A program made the position numbers and the translations under genes. 64,000 bases of DNA, taken from assembly GCA_016865505.2 (NCBI GenBank), contig AP025252.1, positions 4,548,137-4,612,136 of the forward strand, written 5' to 3'. Below the pieces are notes generated by a model. That model saw only the letters and a program-made list of their open reading frames with translations. It made no database searches and was not told where the DNA came from. Position 1 is the first letter of the stretch; each line of letters begins with the position of its first letter. Positions 7,495-16,625 of this stretch are shown here, one piece after another. This DNA comes from Bryobacterales bacterium F-183 (lineage in GTDB: Bacteria; Acidobacteriota; Terriglobia; Bryobacterales; Bryobacteraceae).

Positions 7495-8628
7495 ATGTGG
7501 AAGCTCTTTCTCACCTCAGCAGTTTTGTTATCGGCTCAGATTCCCGACTCTGAGGTGAGGAAGGTGCATGCCTCGGCCATCGTGCTCGATACGCATAACG
7601 ACGTGACGAGCCGTACCGTGGATGGCTTTGACATCGGCAAGGCGGCGAAAGATGGGCATACGGACATCCCACGGATGCGGGCGGGCGGCATGGGCGCGCA
7701 GTTCTTTGCGATCTACGTCGCGGGCAACTATACCGAGGGGAATCGCGCTGCCAATCGTGCGATGCAAATGATCGATACCGTCAAGCACGACATCATTGGG
7801 CGGTACCCGGAAACGTTCGACTTTGTGACCACCGCCGATGGCATTGAGGCCGCGAAGAAGAAGGGCAAGATCGCGGCGTTGATGGGCATTGAAGGCGGGC
7901 ACGCGATTGAAGATAGCCTGCGGTTGTTGCGAGATTTTTATGCGCTGGGCGTGCGTTACATGACTCTGACGCATTCGAATAACAACAACTGGGCGGACTC
8001 ATCGGGCGATGTCGGCAAGATACCGGGTAAAGCGCCGGGGCTGACGGAGTTCGGCAAGCAGGTAGTGGCGGAGATGAACCGCATCGGCATGATGGTGGAC
8101 ATCTCGCATGTGTCGGACAAGACGTTTTGGGATGCGCTGGAGGTGAGCAAGGCTCCTCTGATCGCGTCGCATTCGTCGTGCCGGGCGCTATCGAATATCC
8201 CTCGCAACATGACCGATGAGATGATCGCGGCGCTGGCCAAGAAGGGCGGCGTGGTGCAGATCAACTTTGGATGTAGCTTTGTGTCGCAGAAGTCGGCGAG
8301 TGCCGTGCGGAGCAAGAGCGCCCCGGTGCAGGCCACGTTTGAAGAGGCGATGCAGCATATCGAACATGCGATCAAGGTCGCGGGGATTGATGGGGTTGGG
8401 ATCGGCGCGGATTATGACGGCGTGACTTGTACGCCAAAGGGTCTTGAAGATGTTTCGAAGTATCCGGCGATTACGCGGGCGCTGCTGGAGCGCGGGTACA
8501 AGGCGGCGGATGTACGCAAGGTGATGGGCGGGAATCTGCTGCGGGTAATGCGCGCGGTGGAAAAAGTAGCGGCAGGGTCGCCCAAGGTGAGTACCGGGCC
8601 GCAGGAGTGGAAGCCGGCGGCGCAGTAA
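7495..8628 (+). CDS. Exported membrane-dipeptidase-type peptidase (family M19)
   Basis: The ATG at 7495 gives 377 residues with a short signal peptide (MWKLFLTSAVLLSAQ). Zinc-binding and active-site motifs of renal-dipeptidase-like M19 enzymes are in order: LDTHND near 31-36, MGIEGGHAIE, LTHSNNN, VDISHVSD, IASHSSCRAL and GIGADYDGV. Members cleave dipeptides, often with D-residues, in the periplasm. The frame is open upstream inside aroF, but the signal peptide fixes this start. The 11-bp spacing suggests co-transcription with aroF, hence control by the same attenuator, although the two functions are not obviously linked. Confidence 0.92.
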   Translation: MWKLFLTSAVLLSAQIPDSEVRKVHASAIVLDTHNDVTSRTVDGFDIGKAAKDGHTDIPRMRAGGMGAQFFAIYVAGNYTEGNRAANRAMQMIDTVKHDIIGRYPETFDFVTTADGIEAAKKKGKIAALMGIEGGHAIEDSLRLLRDFYALGVRYMTLTHSNNNNWADSSGDVGKIPGKAPGLTEFGKQVVAEMNRIGMMVDISHVSDKTFWDALEVSKAPLIASHSSCRALSNIPRNMTDEMIAALAKKGGVVQINFGCSFVSQKSASAVRSKSAPVQATFEEAMQHIEHAIKVAGIDGVGIGADYDGVTCTPKGLEDVSKYPAITRALLERGYKAADVRKVMGGNLLRVMRAVEKVAAGSPKVSTGPQEWKPAAQ

Positions 8629-8660
8629 CGAACATGTCCACCTGTGGCCATGTTTGTCCG

Positions 8661-8690
8661 TTGCTGCCCAATTGGAGGCCGCCTTACGCT
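8661..8690 (+). promoter_or_regulatory. Predicted promoter of the NTF2-fold gene at 8698
   Basis: TTGCTG (8661-8666) and TACGCT (8685-8690) with an 18-bp spacer lie in the 69-bp gap after the dipeptidase. The -10 ends 7 nt before the ATG, predicting a leaderless transcript. Confidence 0.45.
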
Positions 8691-8697
8691 GTGAGGC

Positions 8698-9087
8698 ATG
8701 GCCGATCATTACAATTCCGATTACGACGCGATTCAGAGCGTCATTCAGACATACATCGACGGGAGCCGGCAGGGCGATAGCAGCCTGATGAAGGCGGCGT
8801 TTCATCCTGGCGCATCCTTCTTTGGGTACGTCGGGGATCATCTGGCTGAAGGTATGGACGTGCTGTTTGATTGGATTGACGGCAATGGACCTTGCCCGAA
8901 CCTGGATGCCCGGCTTGTGTGCGTGGACATTCTGAACTCTGTCGCCATGGTTCGCGTGGAGGCTCGCAACTGGAGCGGCAAACTGGCGGGTACCGACGGG
9001 CAGACGTCCGATCTATTTACGCTTCTGCGGATGCCGGAGGGATGGAAGATCGTGCAAAAGGTGTTTCACTGGCATGCTGCCGCCTGA
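8698..9087 (+). CDS. NTF2-fold protein, putative lumazine-binding type
   Basis: This 129-residue protein has the layout of the SnoaL/NTF2 superfamily, closest to the lumazine-binding-like branch: an N-terminal helix pair (DYDAIQSVIQTYIDGSRQGD), AAFHPGASFFGYVG, a long middle helix and strands ending in SDLFTLLRMPEGWKIVQKVFHWH. Such proteins bind small hydrophobic molecules or act as small enzymes; nothing here names the ligand. No signal peptide is seen. Its whole length matches the C-terminal part of the next gene, so the two arose by tandem duplication. Confidence 0.75.
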   Translation: MADHYNSDYDAIQSVIQTYIDGSRQGDSSLMKAAFHPGASFFGYVGDHLAEGMDVLFDWIDGNGPCPNLDARLVCVDILNSVAMVRVEARNWSGKLAGTDGQTSDLFTLLRMPEGWKIVQKVFHWHAAA

Positions 9088-9103
9088 GTTACGATCAACT
9101 TCC

Positions 9104-9733
9104 ATGGAGGTTCGGAACCAGCCGCAGAAGACTCTCGAATCCTGGAAGCAGATTGCCGCTTATCTGGAGCGAAGCGAGCGTACGGTGCGGCGTTGGGAAC
9201 TATCGCAGGGCTTACCGGTACATCGGCGAGAGAATGAGCGGCAGGATTCGGTGTTTGCGTTCCGGCATGAGATCGAGGCTTGGCGGCGGCAGAGGATCAA
9301 GGCGCCGGACGCCGTTTCCACGGATGACGAGCTTCCACCAAAGAGCCCGCAGAATGCGTACCTGCAGGATCACGACGCGATCACACGCGTGATGCACCTT
9401 TACATCGAAAGTGCGCGCAACGGCGATGGCGAGATCATGCGGCCGGCATTCCATCCGGAGGCCACACTATCCGGCTTCTGCCAAGGGGTGGAGTACAGCG
9501 GGGCGGTGGAACACATGTTCGGCTGGATGACGGCAAATGGTCCGTCACCGGAGCTGGATGCACGGTTTGCCAGGATCGAGATTATCGAGTCGATTGCGAT
9601 TGTGCACCTGGAGGTCCGGCGGTGGGGCGGGAAGCTGTTGGGCTCGAACGCCAGGACCTCCGATGTCTTTACGCTGCTGCGCGTCGGCGATGCATGGAAG
9701 ATCACACACAAGGCCTTCCACTGGTACGGATAA
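9104..9733 (+). CDS. HTH head fused to an NTF2-fold domain
   Basis: Residues about 8-65 are a MerR/excisionase-type winged helix, LESWKQIAAYLERSERTVRR then WELSQGLPVHR, the head commonly seen in Acidobacteria fused to TPR or TolB sensors. Residues about 85-209 are an NTF2-fold domain closely similar to the preceding gene (DHDAITRVMHLYIESARNGD, AFHPEATLSGF, TSDVFTLLRVGDAWKITHKA). A plausible role is a one-component regulator whose ligand domain was copied from the neighbour. An alternative ATG at 9074 overlaps the upstream gene; 9104 is chosen because it trims only residues outside the HTH. It is 16 bp from its paralogue and probably in the same transcript. Confidence 0.75.
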   Translation: MEVRNQPQKTLESWKQIAAYLERSERTVRRWELSQGLPVHRRENERQDSVFAFRHEIEAWRRQRIKAPDAVSTDDELPPKSPQNAYLQDHDAITRVMHLYIESARNGDGEIMRPAFHPEATLSGFCQGVEYSGAVEHMFGWMTANGPSPELDARFARIEIIESIAIVHLEVRRWGGKLLGSNARTSDVFTLLRVGDAWKITHKAFHWYG

Positions 9734-9737
9734 ACGG

Positions 9738-10217
9738 CTATTTGTCTTCGAGCGTGATGGCGAAGCGGGCGCGGAGGAACTGCCAGTCCGGGAGTTCGTA
9801 GAGGCGGAGCTTGGTGGGAACGGTGGCCTCGATTTCTCTGGACTCGTTGGGTCCAAGGGCGACCTTGACGGTTGCCTCGGCGAGTGCGGGGTCTGAGGCG
9901 TCCGCTGTGGCGGAGGTGAGCTGAACCGTCATGGGGAGTTCGCCGAGGTCGGCTCCGGAGTGATTCACGACATTCATACGAATCCGAAGGGATCCGGACT
10001 TGGCCTCAGAGAGACGGAAGCCGGAAATCTCGATGAATTTGGAATACGGGTGTACCTTGCCGCCATTCAACGAGAAAGCTTTGGTGAACGGCTCGACGGT
10101 GGGGCCGGACGGGCCTTTTTTGTTCTTGGACGAATCGTTGGCCGGCTGACCGCATCCAACTGTGAGCAGCAAGGTTAAGGCTGCCGCCAGTGCCGGTACC
10201 CTGAAGTGTGGGCGCAT
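9738..10217 (-). CDS. Predicted lipoprotein of unknown function
   Basis: The ATG at 10217 gives 159 residues with a lipoprotein signal: MRPHFRVPALAAALTLLLTV followed by GC, so lipid attachment at the cysteine near residue 22 is likely. A disordered Lys/Ser/Pro stretch follows, then a beta-rich domain with SLRIRMNVVNHSGADLGELP and NESREIEATVPTKLR, which looks like an immunoglobulin-like or FxLYD-type fold. An upstream ATG at 10238 is possible. It faces cysE divergently across 38 bp. Function is not recognised. Confidence 0.75.
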   Translation of the reverse strand: MRPHFRVPALAAALTLLLTVGCGQPANDSSKNKKGPSGPTVEPFTKAFSLNGGKVHPYSKFIEISGFRLSEAKSGSLRIRMNVVNHSGADLGELPMTVQLTSATADASDPALAEATVKVALGPNESREIEATVPTKLRLYELPDWQFLRARFAITLEDK

Positions 10218-10255
10218 GGCGATACTGTAACGCGACATAATAGAGGTCTGCCAAC

Positions 10256-10915
10256 ATGTGGTCAGCCATTCGGGAACAGGTACAGACGATCTTCCGGGAA
10301 GATCCCGCCGCGAAAAGCGTGGTGGAGATTGTGCTCTGTTACCCGGGCTTCCACGCGATCCTACTGCACCGGTTGGCGCATCGCATCTACAAATCCGGAT
10401 TCTTTCTGCTGGCACGTGTGATTTCGCAGACATCGCGCTGGTTGACCGGCATTGAGATCCACCCTGGGGCAACGATCGGGCGGCGGTTCTTTATCGACCA
10501 CGGCATGGGCGTCGTGATCGGTGAGACGGCGGTGATCGGCGATGATGTACTGCTGTACCAGGGCGTGACGCTGGGCGGTACGGGTAAGGATAAGGGCAAG
10601 CGGCATCCTACCTTGGGCAATCACGTGGTGGTGGGCGGAGGAGCGAAGGTGCTGGGCAACATCAGCATCGGAAACTGCGTGAAGATCGGCGCGGGGTCCG
10701 TGGTGGTGCATTCGGTGCCGGACAACTCGACTGTGGTGGGCATTCCGGGCCGTATTGTGAAGAGCCGCAATACCGAGAGCATCATGGATGCGTTGGACCA
10801 TGGCAAGCTGCCGGATCCAGATCAGCAGGCGATTGAAGAGATGCGGGCGCGGATCCGTGAGCTCGAAGAGATGGTGCGTACCATCGCTGCTGAGCGCGTG
10901 CTTGAAAACACATGA
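10256..10915 (+). CDS. cysE: Serine O-acetyltransferase
   Basis: CysE makes O-acetylserine from serine and acetyl-CoA, the carbon skeleton for cysteine. The 219-residue protein has the N-terminal helical region ([27 protein letters not shown]) and the left-handed hexapeptide beta-helix: [19 protein letters not shown], then [34 protein letters not shown], and [20 protein letters not shown]. Catalytic His-Asp pairs of the family map to IDHGMG and the KRHPT loop. It is of the short EpsC/plant-like length. The last bases overlap the next gene (ATGATG at 10912), so the operon continues through the protease, YkgJ and PEGA genes, none linked to sulfur assimilation. Confidence 0.95.
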   Translation: MWSAIREQVQTIFREDPAAKSVVEIVLCYPGFHAILLHRLAHRIYKSGFFLLARVISQTSRWLTGIEIHPGATIGRRFFIDHGMGVVIGETAVIGDDVLLYQGVTLGGTGKDKGKRHPTLGNHVVVGGGAKVLGNISIGNCVKIGAGSVVVHSVPDNSTVVGIPGRIVKSRNTESIMDALDHGKLPDPDQQAIEEMRARIRELEEMVRTIAAERVLENT

Positions 10916-11544
10916 TGTTGCTGGCAGCCGCATTGCTTTTGAGCACGGTGGAATACCGGTACTGGATTGCGCCTTGCGATCGTGCGCGTGAGACGGAGTG
11001 TCGCGCAGGGGATGCGGAGCTGGCGCGTTGGGCGTTTGAGGATTGGGAACGTGTGTCCCAAGGCGCGCTGAAGTTTACGCCGGTTGCGAATCGCGAGGCG
11101 GCGGAGATCCGGGTGGTTTGGGTGTCGCAACGCGAGGGTTTGTACGGCGAGGCGCGGCCGATTGTTGTGAACGGGCGGCAGGGCGCGGAGTTGTATGTAC
11201 GGCCGGCGATGGATGGGCTGGGAGCGGATGTAGAAGCGGAAACGCGGCGGGATCCGCTGTTTCGCGACACGATTGTGTATCTGACCTGCCTGCACGAATC
11301 GGGGCATGCGCTAGGATTGGGACATACGGATCGTTTCGCTGACATCATGTATAGCTTTGGATTTGGCGGGGACATCCGGGAATACTTTGCGCGCTACCGG
11401 AGAAAGCTGTCTGTGCGGGAAGACATCCGCAAGACCAGCGGTGCTTCTGAGCTGGACGGCGAGCGGCTTCGGAGAACGCTCCAAAATGATAACGGACCTC
11501 GTACAAATCAAGCGCCTGGGCGAGCAAAAACGCCCGGAAAATGA
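10912..11544 (+). CDS. Matrixin-like zinc metalloprotease
   Basis: The 210-residue protein begins with a hydrophobic segment ([18 protein letters not shown]) and contains the full metzincin signature [11 protein letters not shown] (HEXXHXXGXXH), followed by the Met-turn ADIMYS 15 residues later. That fits the M10/matrixin group. Conserved upstream strands ([31 protein letters not shown]) match small bacterial matrixins. It is likely secreted to the periplasm or outside. The first codons overlap the cysE stop by 4 bp, and the C-terminal 19 codons overlap the YkgJ-type gene. The tail beyond the metzincin domain is charged and probably disordered. Confidence 0.85.
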   Translation: MMLLAAALLLSTVEYRYWIAPCDRARETECRAGDAELARWAFEDWERVSQGALKFTPVANREAAEIRVVWVSQREGLYGEARPIVVNGRQGAELYVRPAMDGLGADVEAETRRDPLFRDTIVYLTCLHESGHALGLGHTDRFADIMYSFGFGGDIREYFARYRRKLSVREDIRKTSGASELDGERLRRTLQNDNGPRTNQAPGRAKTPGK

Positions 11545-11992
11545 GCGTTTTCGCAAGCATTTGAAGTCGCACGGCTTTGTGGAGCGGAACTTTCGCGCCA
11601 AGGCAGAAGAGATTGAAGCGGAGATCGACTGTACGGTTTGCGCCAATTGCTGCAAGAACGCCACGGTGAAGCTGCACGATCGCGATGTGGAGAAACTCTC
11701 GAAGTTTCTGCGGATCAAGCCTGCGCAGTTTCTGCGCGATTACACACAGGAAGACGAAGAGCAGGGAACTGTCCTGAAGTTTGAAGAGGGCAAGGGCTGC
11801 GTCTTTTTGGACGGCAACGACTGCACGGTGTACGACGCGCGGCCGCAGATTTGCGTGGACTTTCCGCATCTGGTGCGGGGCAACGGGACGATTCCGTTCC
11901 GCATGTGGCAGTTTATCGATCGCGCGACGTACTGCCCGATTGTGTACAACGCGCTCGAAGCCTACAAAGAAATGACCGGGTTCAAACGGTAA
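11486..11992 (+). CDS. YkgJ-family cysteine-cluster protein
   Basis: The ATG at 11486 gives 168 residues. Eight cysteines follow the YkgJ pattern: CTVCANCC near residue 48, GCVFLDGNDCTVYDARPQIC, and TYCPI near the end. Proteins of this family are annotated as probable Fe-S or zinc cluster proteins; some take part in protein or peptide modification. The N-terminal 40 residues are basic and helical. Upstream in-frame codons lie inside the protease gene and are not conserved-looking. It is 6 bp from the PEGA gene and belongs to the cysE operon. Confidence 0.88.
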   Translation: MITDLVQIKRLGEQKRPENERFRKHLKSHGFVERNFRAKAEEIEAEIDCTVCANCCKNATVKLHDRDVEKLSKFLRIKPAQFLRDYTQEDEEQGTVLKFEEGKGCVFLDGNDCTVYDARPQICVDFPHLVRGNGTIPFRMWQFIDRATYCPIVYNALEAYKEMTGFKR

Positions 11993-11998
11993 GCCTTT

Positions 11999-13039
11999 AT
12001 GCCGATGGAGCCGCCAGCCGCTGACCGGCATGTCACCTATGCTGTGGGGATTCTTGTCCTGGTGGCGAGTGTGCTTGTTGCGGTGAACATCAAGCCGATT
12101 CCGTTGGCGGCTGAGGTGAAGGTGACGGCGGATCCTGCCGGCGCTGAGATCTGGGTGGACGGGCGACTGGAAGGCCGCGCACCGCTGCAGGCGTACGTCA
12201 ATCCGGGGCAGCACCGGTTTGAATCGCGCGCGCCGGGGTACGAGCCGTCGCGAGTGATCACGCAGACGTTTGAAGACGGCGGGTCCGGCTTTGTGAACAT
12301 CAAGCTGACGCCGATCGCGGCAGCGTTGCAGGTGGTGTCTGACCTGACGTCGGGTAGCTTGCGGCTGGAGGGGTCGCCGAACATGGAGATCCTGCCGCGA
12401 GAGGGAAATCTGGCATTGCGGATGCCAGTGACGACGCGAGCGATTGAGCTGGCATCGGGCAATATCCGCGTGGTGGCACCGGTGGAGATCAAGCCGGCGG
12501 CGATGCCCGAGTTCAACGGCAGTGTACTGACGGCGAATGCGCGTGTGGTGGCGCTGGCGTGGGGCGGCGGCAAGGCGTTTTTGACGGCGAGCTTTAGCCC
12601 GGTGGATGTGTACGTCGACGATAAGCTGGTGGCAAATCTGGTGGCCGAAGGCAAGATGCTGGCGTCACCCATTGCGCCGGGACAGCACAAGATCCGGCTG
12701 GTGAGCAGCGGACAGGTGTTTGAACGTCCGGTGCAGATTGCCGATGTTCCGGGGATCGCGCTGCTGGTGAGCGCGGAGCAGAATCTGGGCAACCTGATTG
12801 TGCGGACCAATGTCGAAGGGGCGCAGATCTTTTTGGATGATGCGGAGTTCCGGTCCCAATCGACGGCCGGGGATAACTTTATTGGCAATCTGCGCGTGCG
12901 TACGGTGATGGTGTCGGTACGCAAGGCCGGACACGTGACGCCGGACGCAAAGCCGGTGCAGTTGCGTCGCGGCGAGACGGTGGAAGTCGACTTTGAGCTG
13001 AAGCCTGAGGCGACGACGACGCCGGGGTCAACTAACTAA
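11999..13039 (+). CDS. Membrane-anchored PEGA-domain protein
   Basis: The protein has 346 residues with one transmembrane segment near residues 14-30 (YAVGILVLVASVLVAVNI) and the rest outside the cytoplasm. A PEGA domain follows: VKVTADPAGAEIWVDGRLEG then RAPLQAYVNPGQHRFESRAPGY. Two or three more divergent PEGA-like repeats are visible around residues 200-250 (FSPVDVYVDDKLVAN, IAPGQHKIRLVS) and 275-330. PEGA domains are surface beta-sandwich modules, often in sensors or cell-wall-associated proteins. It closes the cysE operon and overlaps the HD-GYP gene tail-to-tail by 8 bp. Confidence 0.8.
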   Translation: MPMEPPAADRHVTYAVGILVLVASVLVAVNIKPIPLAAEVKVTADPAGAEIWVDGRLEGRAPLQAYVNPGQHRFESRAPGYEPSRVITQTFEDGGSGFVNIKLTPIAAALQVVSDLTSGSLRLEGSPNMEILPREGNLALRMPVTTRAIELASGNIRVVAPVEIKPAAMPEFNGSVLTANARVVALAWGGGKAFLTASFSPVDVYVDDKLVANLVAEGKMLASPIAPGQHKIRLVSSGQVFERPVQIADVPGIALLVSAEQNLGNLIVRTNVEGAQIFLDDAEFRSQSTAGDNFIGNLRVRTVMVSVRKAGHVTPDAKPVQLRRGETVEVDFELKPEATTTPGSTN

Positions 13040-15038
13040 CTGAGTTCTCTTCTTGCGAGGCGGCGGGCCAGGCTCGTGCTACGCGCTGGGCTACACCCTG
13101 CAGGAAGCTCATTTCTGCAGAGGTGAAGGCGTCGGCATCGCGGCGGTACAGCGATAGGACACCTGCCGGTTCATTCAAAAATTCCAAAGGTACAGCGAGA
13201 GCGGCGTTGAGCGGACTGGCCATCGTCGGGTCGCTCAGGAAGCCGGGTTCGACGGAGGGATTGCCGTTGAGGATCGACTTGTGATTTTCGGCGACCCAGC
13301 CGGCTAGGCCGATGCCAACGGGGATTTGAATACGGCGGAAGTGGTCCTGGAAGATGCCGTCCGAGAATTCGCAGACCAGGCGGCGTCCGTCGCGGCGGAA
13401 GACGACCAAGGTGTCGTATGGGATCGCGTCCCGCACGATGTCGCGGATGACGCCGCGGACCTGAGTGGTTTGCGAGTCCCGCAGTTCCTGATCGAGACGT
13501 TCCAAGGCCTCGCTCGCGGCCTTTTCGGCTACCGAACGTTCGAGGTTCAAAAGGTCGCGGGTGCCGGATTCGAAGCCTGCATCGGGTGCGGCGCCGCGCT
13601 CTACGCGAATATCGGTGGAGAGGCGGTTGCGGTTGCTCATGGCGCTGGCCTTGGCCATCCGTTCGAGTTCGATGTGGCGGCGGGCGAGCACTTCTACGAC
13701 GCGCGGGTCAAAGGCGACGCCGGACTGCTTCAGGACGAAGGCGAGGGCATCGGGCAGGGGCAGGGCACGACGGTACTGACGGTCTGACGCGAGGGCGTCG
13801 AGACAGTCTACGGCAGCGAGGATACGGGCGCCGATGGGGATGTCTTCACCAGCGATGCCATCGGGGTAGCCGCTGCCATTCCACTTTTCATGATGGGCGC
13901 GAACGATGGGAGCTACGGGGTACGGGAAGTGCACCTGCTCGATGAGTTCCGCGCCGACAATCGGGTGGATCTTCATCGTTTCGAATTCTTCCGGGGTGAG
14001 CTTGCCGGGCTTGGTGACAATGTATTCGGGTACGGCGAGCTTGCCGATGTCGTGCAGGAGGGCCGCGGCTTCGAGCGCCTTGAGTTCATCGCAGGACAGG
14101 CCGAGTTCCTTGCCGATTTCGATGGCGTAGACTTCGACGCGGGCCAGATGGTCGTGCGTGGTTTGGTCTTTGGCCTCGATGGCGAGGGCGAGGGTTTCGA
14201 TGGTACGGCGGTTGAGGGCGGCGAGTTCTTCGGCGTGGCGGAGTTGTTCCTGGGCGTGCTTGGCGGCTTCTTCGAGACGCTCCACATAGACGCGATGCGA
14301 GCGGTAGATCGCGTAGAGGACCGGGAGGACGAGCAGCGAGGTCTGCCAGCCAAACCAGCGGCTGAGTTCGTAGATGCCGTAGGCGACGGCGGCGCCGAGC
14401 AGATGGTTGGGGAACGACCAGAAGTAGGTGGTACGCCAGACATGGAAGACGGCTCGCGAATCGATGAGGGCCGTGACCAGGGCGACCGAGAACGTGTTGA
14501 TGAGGAAGAATACGACGGCTGCGAGAAGCAGCAGCATCGGCACTTCCACTTTGCCGCCGAAGAACGTGAGTCCTTCGTGGTAGACGTTGTACGCTGCGGT
14601 GATCGAGCACGAGATACTGCCCGTGTTGAAGAGAAGCTGTTCGACGGTTGGTTTTTTGCGGGCGCGCACCAGGCGCTGCACCATAATGCCGGCTACACCG
14701 ATGACGAGCGCTTCGCCGATGCTCAGGGACTGGATGCTGAGCAGGACGAACAGGAAGTTCATCGACATGGTGCCGGAGCCGGGTCCCGCACCTAGGGACA
14801 CTTTCATGCCCGATGCGACGGCAGAGATCACAAACAGAAGTAGGAACCGGGCGATGTTGGCCGATTGCCAGTTCCAGAGTCCGTGGGCCAGGATCGCGGC
14901 GCCGACTAAGGTAATAGCGGTGATGTAGACGCGCGCGGCTGGGCGCAAAGTAGTTGTAGGTCTATGATTTGCCAGTCTGCTGGGCTCAAGCGGCATGTAA
15001 GTGTTGGGCTGACCTGATACGCCAGATAGGGATTTCAC
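13032..15038 (-). CDS. Membrane HD-GYP phosphodiesterase with C-terminal GAF domain
   Basis: The protein has 668 residues. About seven membrane helices occupy residues 35-255 (for example VYITAITLVGAAILAHG, ARFLLLFVISAVASG, VPMLLLLAAVVFFLINTF). An HD-GYP domain follows: ALLHDIGKLAVP with the HD pair, HHEKWNGSGYPDG with the GYP motif, and DALASDRQYRRALP. After a short coiled coil, a GAF domain (residues about 535-660) ends in LSLYRRDADAFTSAEMSFLQ. HD-GYP proteins degrade cyclic di-GMP; the GAF may sense a ligand. It is a single gene. MPLEPSRLANH, 14 codons in, is an alternative start. Confidence 0.9.
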   Translation of the reverse strand: MKSLSGVSGQPNTYMPLEPSRLANHRPTTTLRPAARVYITAITLVGAAILAHGLWNWQSANIARFLLLFVISAVASGMKVSLGAGPGSGTMSMNFLFVLLSIQSLSIGEALVIGVAGIMVQRLVRARKKPTVEQLLFNTGSISCSITAAYNVYHEGLTFFGGKVEVPMLLLLAAVVFFLINTFSVALVTALIDSRAVFHVWRTTYFWSFPNHLLGAAVAYGIYELSRWFGWQTSLLVLPVLYAIYRSHRVYVERLEEAAKHAQEQLRHAEELAALNRRTIETLALAIEAKDQTTHDHLARVEVYAIEIGKELGLSCDELKALEAAALLHDIGKLAVPEYIVTKPGKLTPEEFETMKIHPIVGAELIEQVHFPYPVAPIVRAHHEKWNGSGYPDGIAGEDIPIGARILAAVDCLDALASDRQYRRALPLPDALAFVLKQSGVAFDPRVVEVLARRHIELERMAKASAMSNRNRLSTDIRVERGAAPDAGFESGTRDLLNLERSVAEKAASEALERLDQELRDSQTTQVRGVIRDIVRDAIPYDTLVVFRRDGRRLVCEFSDGIFQDHFRRIQIPVGIGLAGWVAENHKSILNGNPSVEPGFLSDPTMASPLNAALAVPLEFLNEPAGVLSLYRRDADAFTSAEMSFLQGVAQRVARAWPAASQEENSVS

Positions 15039-15092
15039 GTATCCCTACCCTTCCTGTGAGTATCGGAGGGAATAGCCAATCGCTACAGTCCG

Positions 15093-15488
15093 TTAAGAGC
15101 GATCTGTGTTTGGAAAACGGCGTCGTCGGGCGGTGAGCGTTCGCTCCCGGCGCCTCTCGGCCATCCGGACTTGCCGCTCGTTCATACCGAAGTAGTGAGC
15201 TATCTCATGCCAGAGGGTGTCGGTGACGTTCTTTTCGAGTTCTTCGAGGTCGCGCGACATGCGTTCGTGGGGGCCCTGGTAGATGGTGATGGTGTCGTGT
15301 TGGGCGGCGAGGTCGAAGACGCTGCGCTGGGTCATAGGGCGGCCGTGGTAGAGACCGAGGAGGCCGGGGCGCGGAGGTTCCTGCTCGACGACGATCAGGA
15401 CATTTTGCAGACGCTTGCGGAAACGGGGGGCGATGCGCAAAAACGCGCGATCGGCGATACGGTCGAATTCGGTGCTCGTCACACGCAT
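15093..15488 (-). CDS. Small zinc metallopeptidase (zincin-like, MPN-independent)
   Basis: The ATG at 15488 has a strong Shine-Dalgarno (AAGGAGGG, 5 nt spacer) and gives 131 residues, the usual size of the minimal zincin-like family once called DUF1025. The motif DTLWHEIAHYFGMNE supplies HEXXH plus a downstream acidic residue; LIVVEQEPPRPGLLGLYHGR is the typical entry. No signal peptide is present, so it acts in the cytoplasm; substrate unknown. The strong ribosome binding site contrasts with the divergent alcohol dehydrogenase gene, which has none. Confidence 0.85.
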   Translation of the reverse strand: MRVTSTEFDRIADRAFLRIAPRFRKRLQNVLIVVEQEPPRPGLLGLYHGRPMTQRSVFDLAAQHDTITIYQGPHERMSRDLEELEKNVTDTLWHEIAHYFGMNERQVRMAERRRERTLTARRRRFPNTDRS

Positions 15489-15518
15489 ATGTCCCTCCTT
15501 CATTGTCACAATAAGACG

Positions 15519-16625
15519 ATGAGTGTTGTCCCGTTCGATTACCTGCCGCGTACGACCGTTTTGTATGGACCCGGAATGCTGGGGCGTTTGGGCAATGTGA
15601 TCCAGGCGCATGGCATGAAGCGAGTGCTGATCGTGTCCGACCCCGGAGTGGCGAAGGCGGGGATCACGGCGCGGGCCGTGAAGATGCTATGGGATCTGAA
15701 GATCGAGACGTTCGTGTTCCAGGATTTTGGGCCGAATCCGGATACGGATATGGTCCGGCGGGGGCACGACTACGCGTGGCCGCTCATGATCGACTCCATT
15801 GTCGGGCTGGGCGGCGGGTCGTCGATGGACATGGCAAAGGCGATCAACTTTCTGCTGACCAATGGCGGGGAGATGAAGGATTACAAGGGCCACGGGAAGG
15901 CAACGCGGCCTATGTACCCGATGATTGGGATTCCGACGACGGCGGGTACGGGGAGTGAGGCGCAGAGCTACTGCATCATTTCCGATGCGGAGACCCATAT
16001 GAAGATGGCTTGCGGGGATGCGGGCGCGGCGTTCCGGGTGGCGATTCTGGATCCGGAATTGACCTTGACGCAACCGGCGAGCGTCACGGCGGCGGCGGGG
16101 TACGATGCGCTGTCGCATGCGGTGGAAAGCTTCGTCACGACCAAGCGTACGCCATGGTCGCAAATGCTGGCTCGGGAGGCGTTCCGGTTGCTGGACGGGA
16201 ATCTGGAGAAGGTTGTGAAGGAGCCGTCGAACATGGAGGCTCGCGGGGCGATGATGCTGGGAGCGCACTTTGCGGGGATGGCGATTGAAGGGTCCATGCT
16301 GGGGGCTACGCATGCGTGCGCGAATCCGTTGACGGCGCATTACGGGGTGGCGCATGGGGAGGCGATTGCCGTACTGCTGCAGCATGTGGTGCGGTGGAAC
16401 CGGCTGCATAAGGAGTATCTGCAGCTTCGGGCGTACTTGCCGGAGCGGTTGCGGGATCTGGCAAAGGCGGCGGGGCTGCCGGGGTCGCTGCAGGAGGCCG
16501 GGGTGAAGGATCAGACGTTGTTTGAAACGATGGCGGCGGAGGCTACGGAACAGTGGACGGGGAAGCATAATCCTCGGGCGCTGGATCATGCTGGGGCGAT
16601 GGAGATTTACCAATGCGCGTACTAG
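15519..16625 (+). CDS. Iron-containing alcohol dehydrogenase
   Basis: The ATG at 15519 gives 368 residues of the group III alcohol dehydrogenase family. NAD binding is marked by GLGGGSSMDMAKAINF and IPTTAGTGSEAQSYCI. Metal ligands fall in DALSHAVES, GSMLGATHACANPL and YGVAHGEAIAVLLQHV. These enzymes oxidise or reduce simple alcohols and aldehydes with NAD(P) and Fe or Zn. The usual alpha-helical C-terminus is present but short. The frame is open upstream to 15171, antisense to the metallopeptidase; the start is set by MSVVPFDYLPRTTVLYG. It overlaps the next PQQ-propeller gene by 13 bp. Confidence 0.92.
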   Translation: MSVVPFDYLPRTTVLYGPGMLGRLGNVIQAHGMKRVLIVSDPGVAKAGITARAVKMLWDLKIETFVFQDFGPNPDTDMVRRGHDYAWPLMIDSIVGLGGGSSMDMAKAINFLLTNGGEMKDYKGHGKATRPMYPMIGIPTTAGTGSEAQSYCIISDAETHMKMACGDAGAAFRVAILDPELTLTQPASVTAAAGYDALSHAVESFVTTKRTPWSQMLAREAFRLLDGNLEKVVKEPSNMEARGAMMLGAHFAGMAIEGSMLGATHACANPLTAHYGVAHGEAIAVLLQHVVRWNRLHKEYLQLRAYLPERLRDLAKAAGLPGSLQEAGVKDQTLFETMAAEATEQWTGKHNPRALDHAGAMEIYQCAY

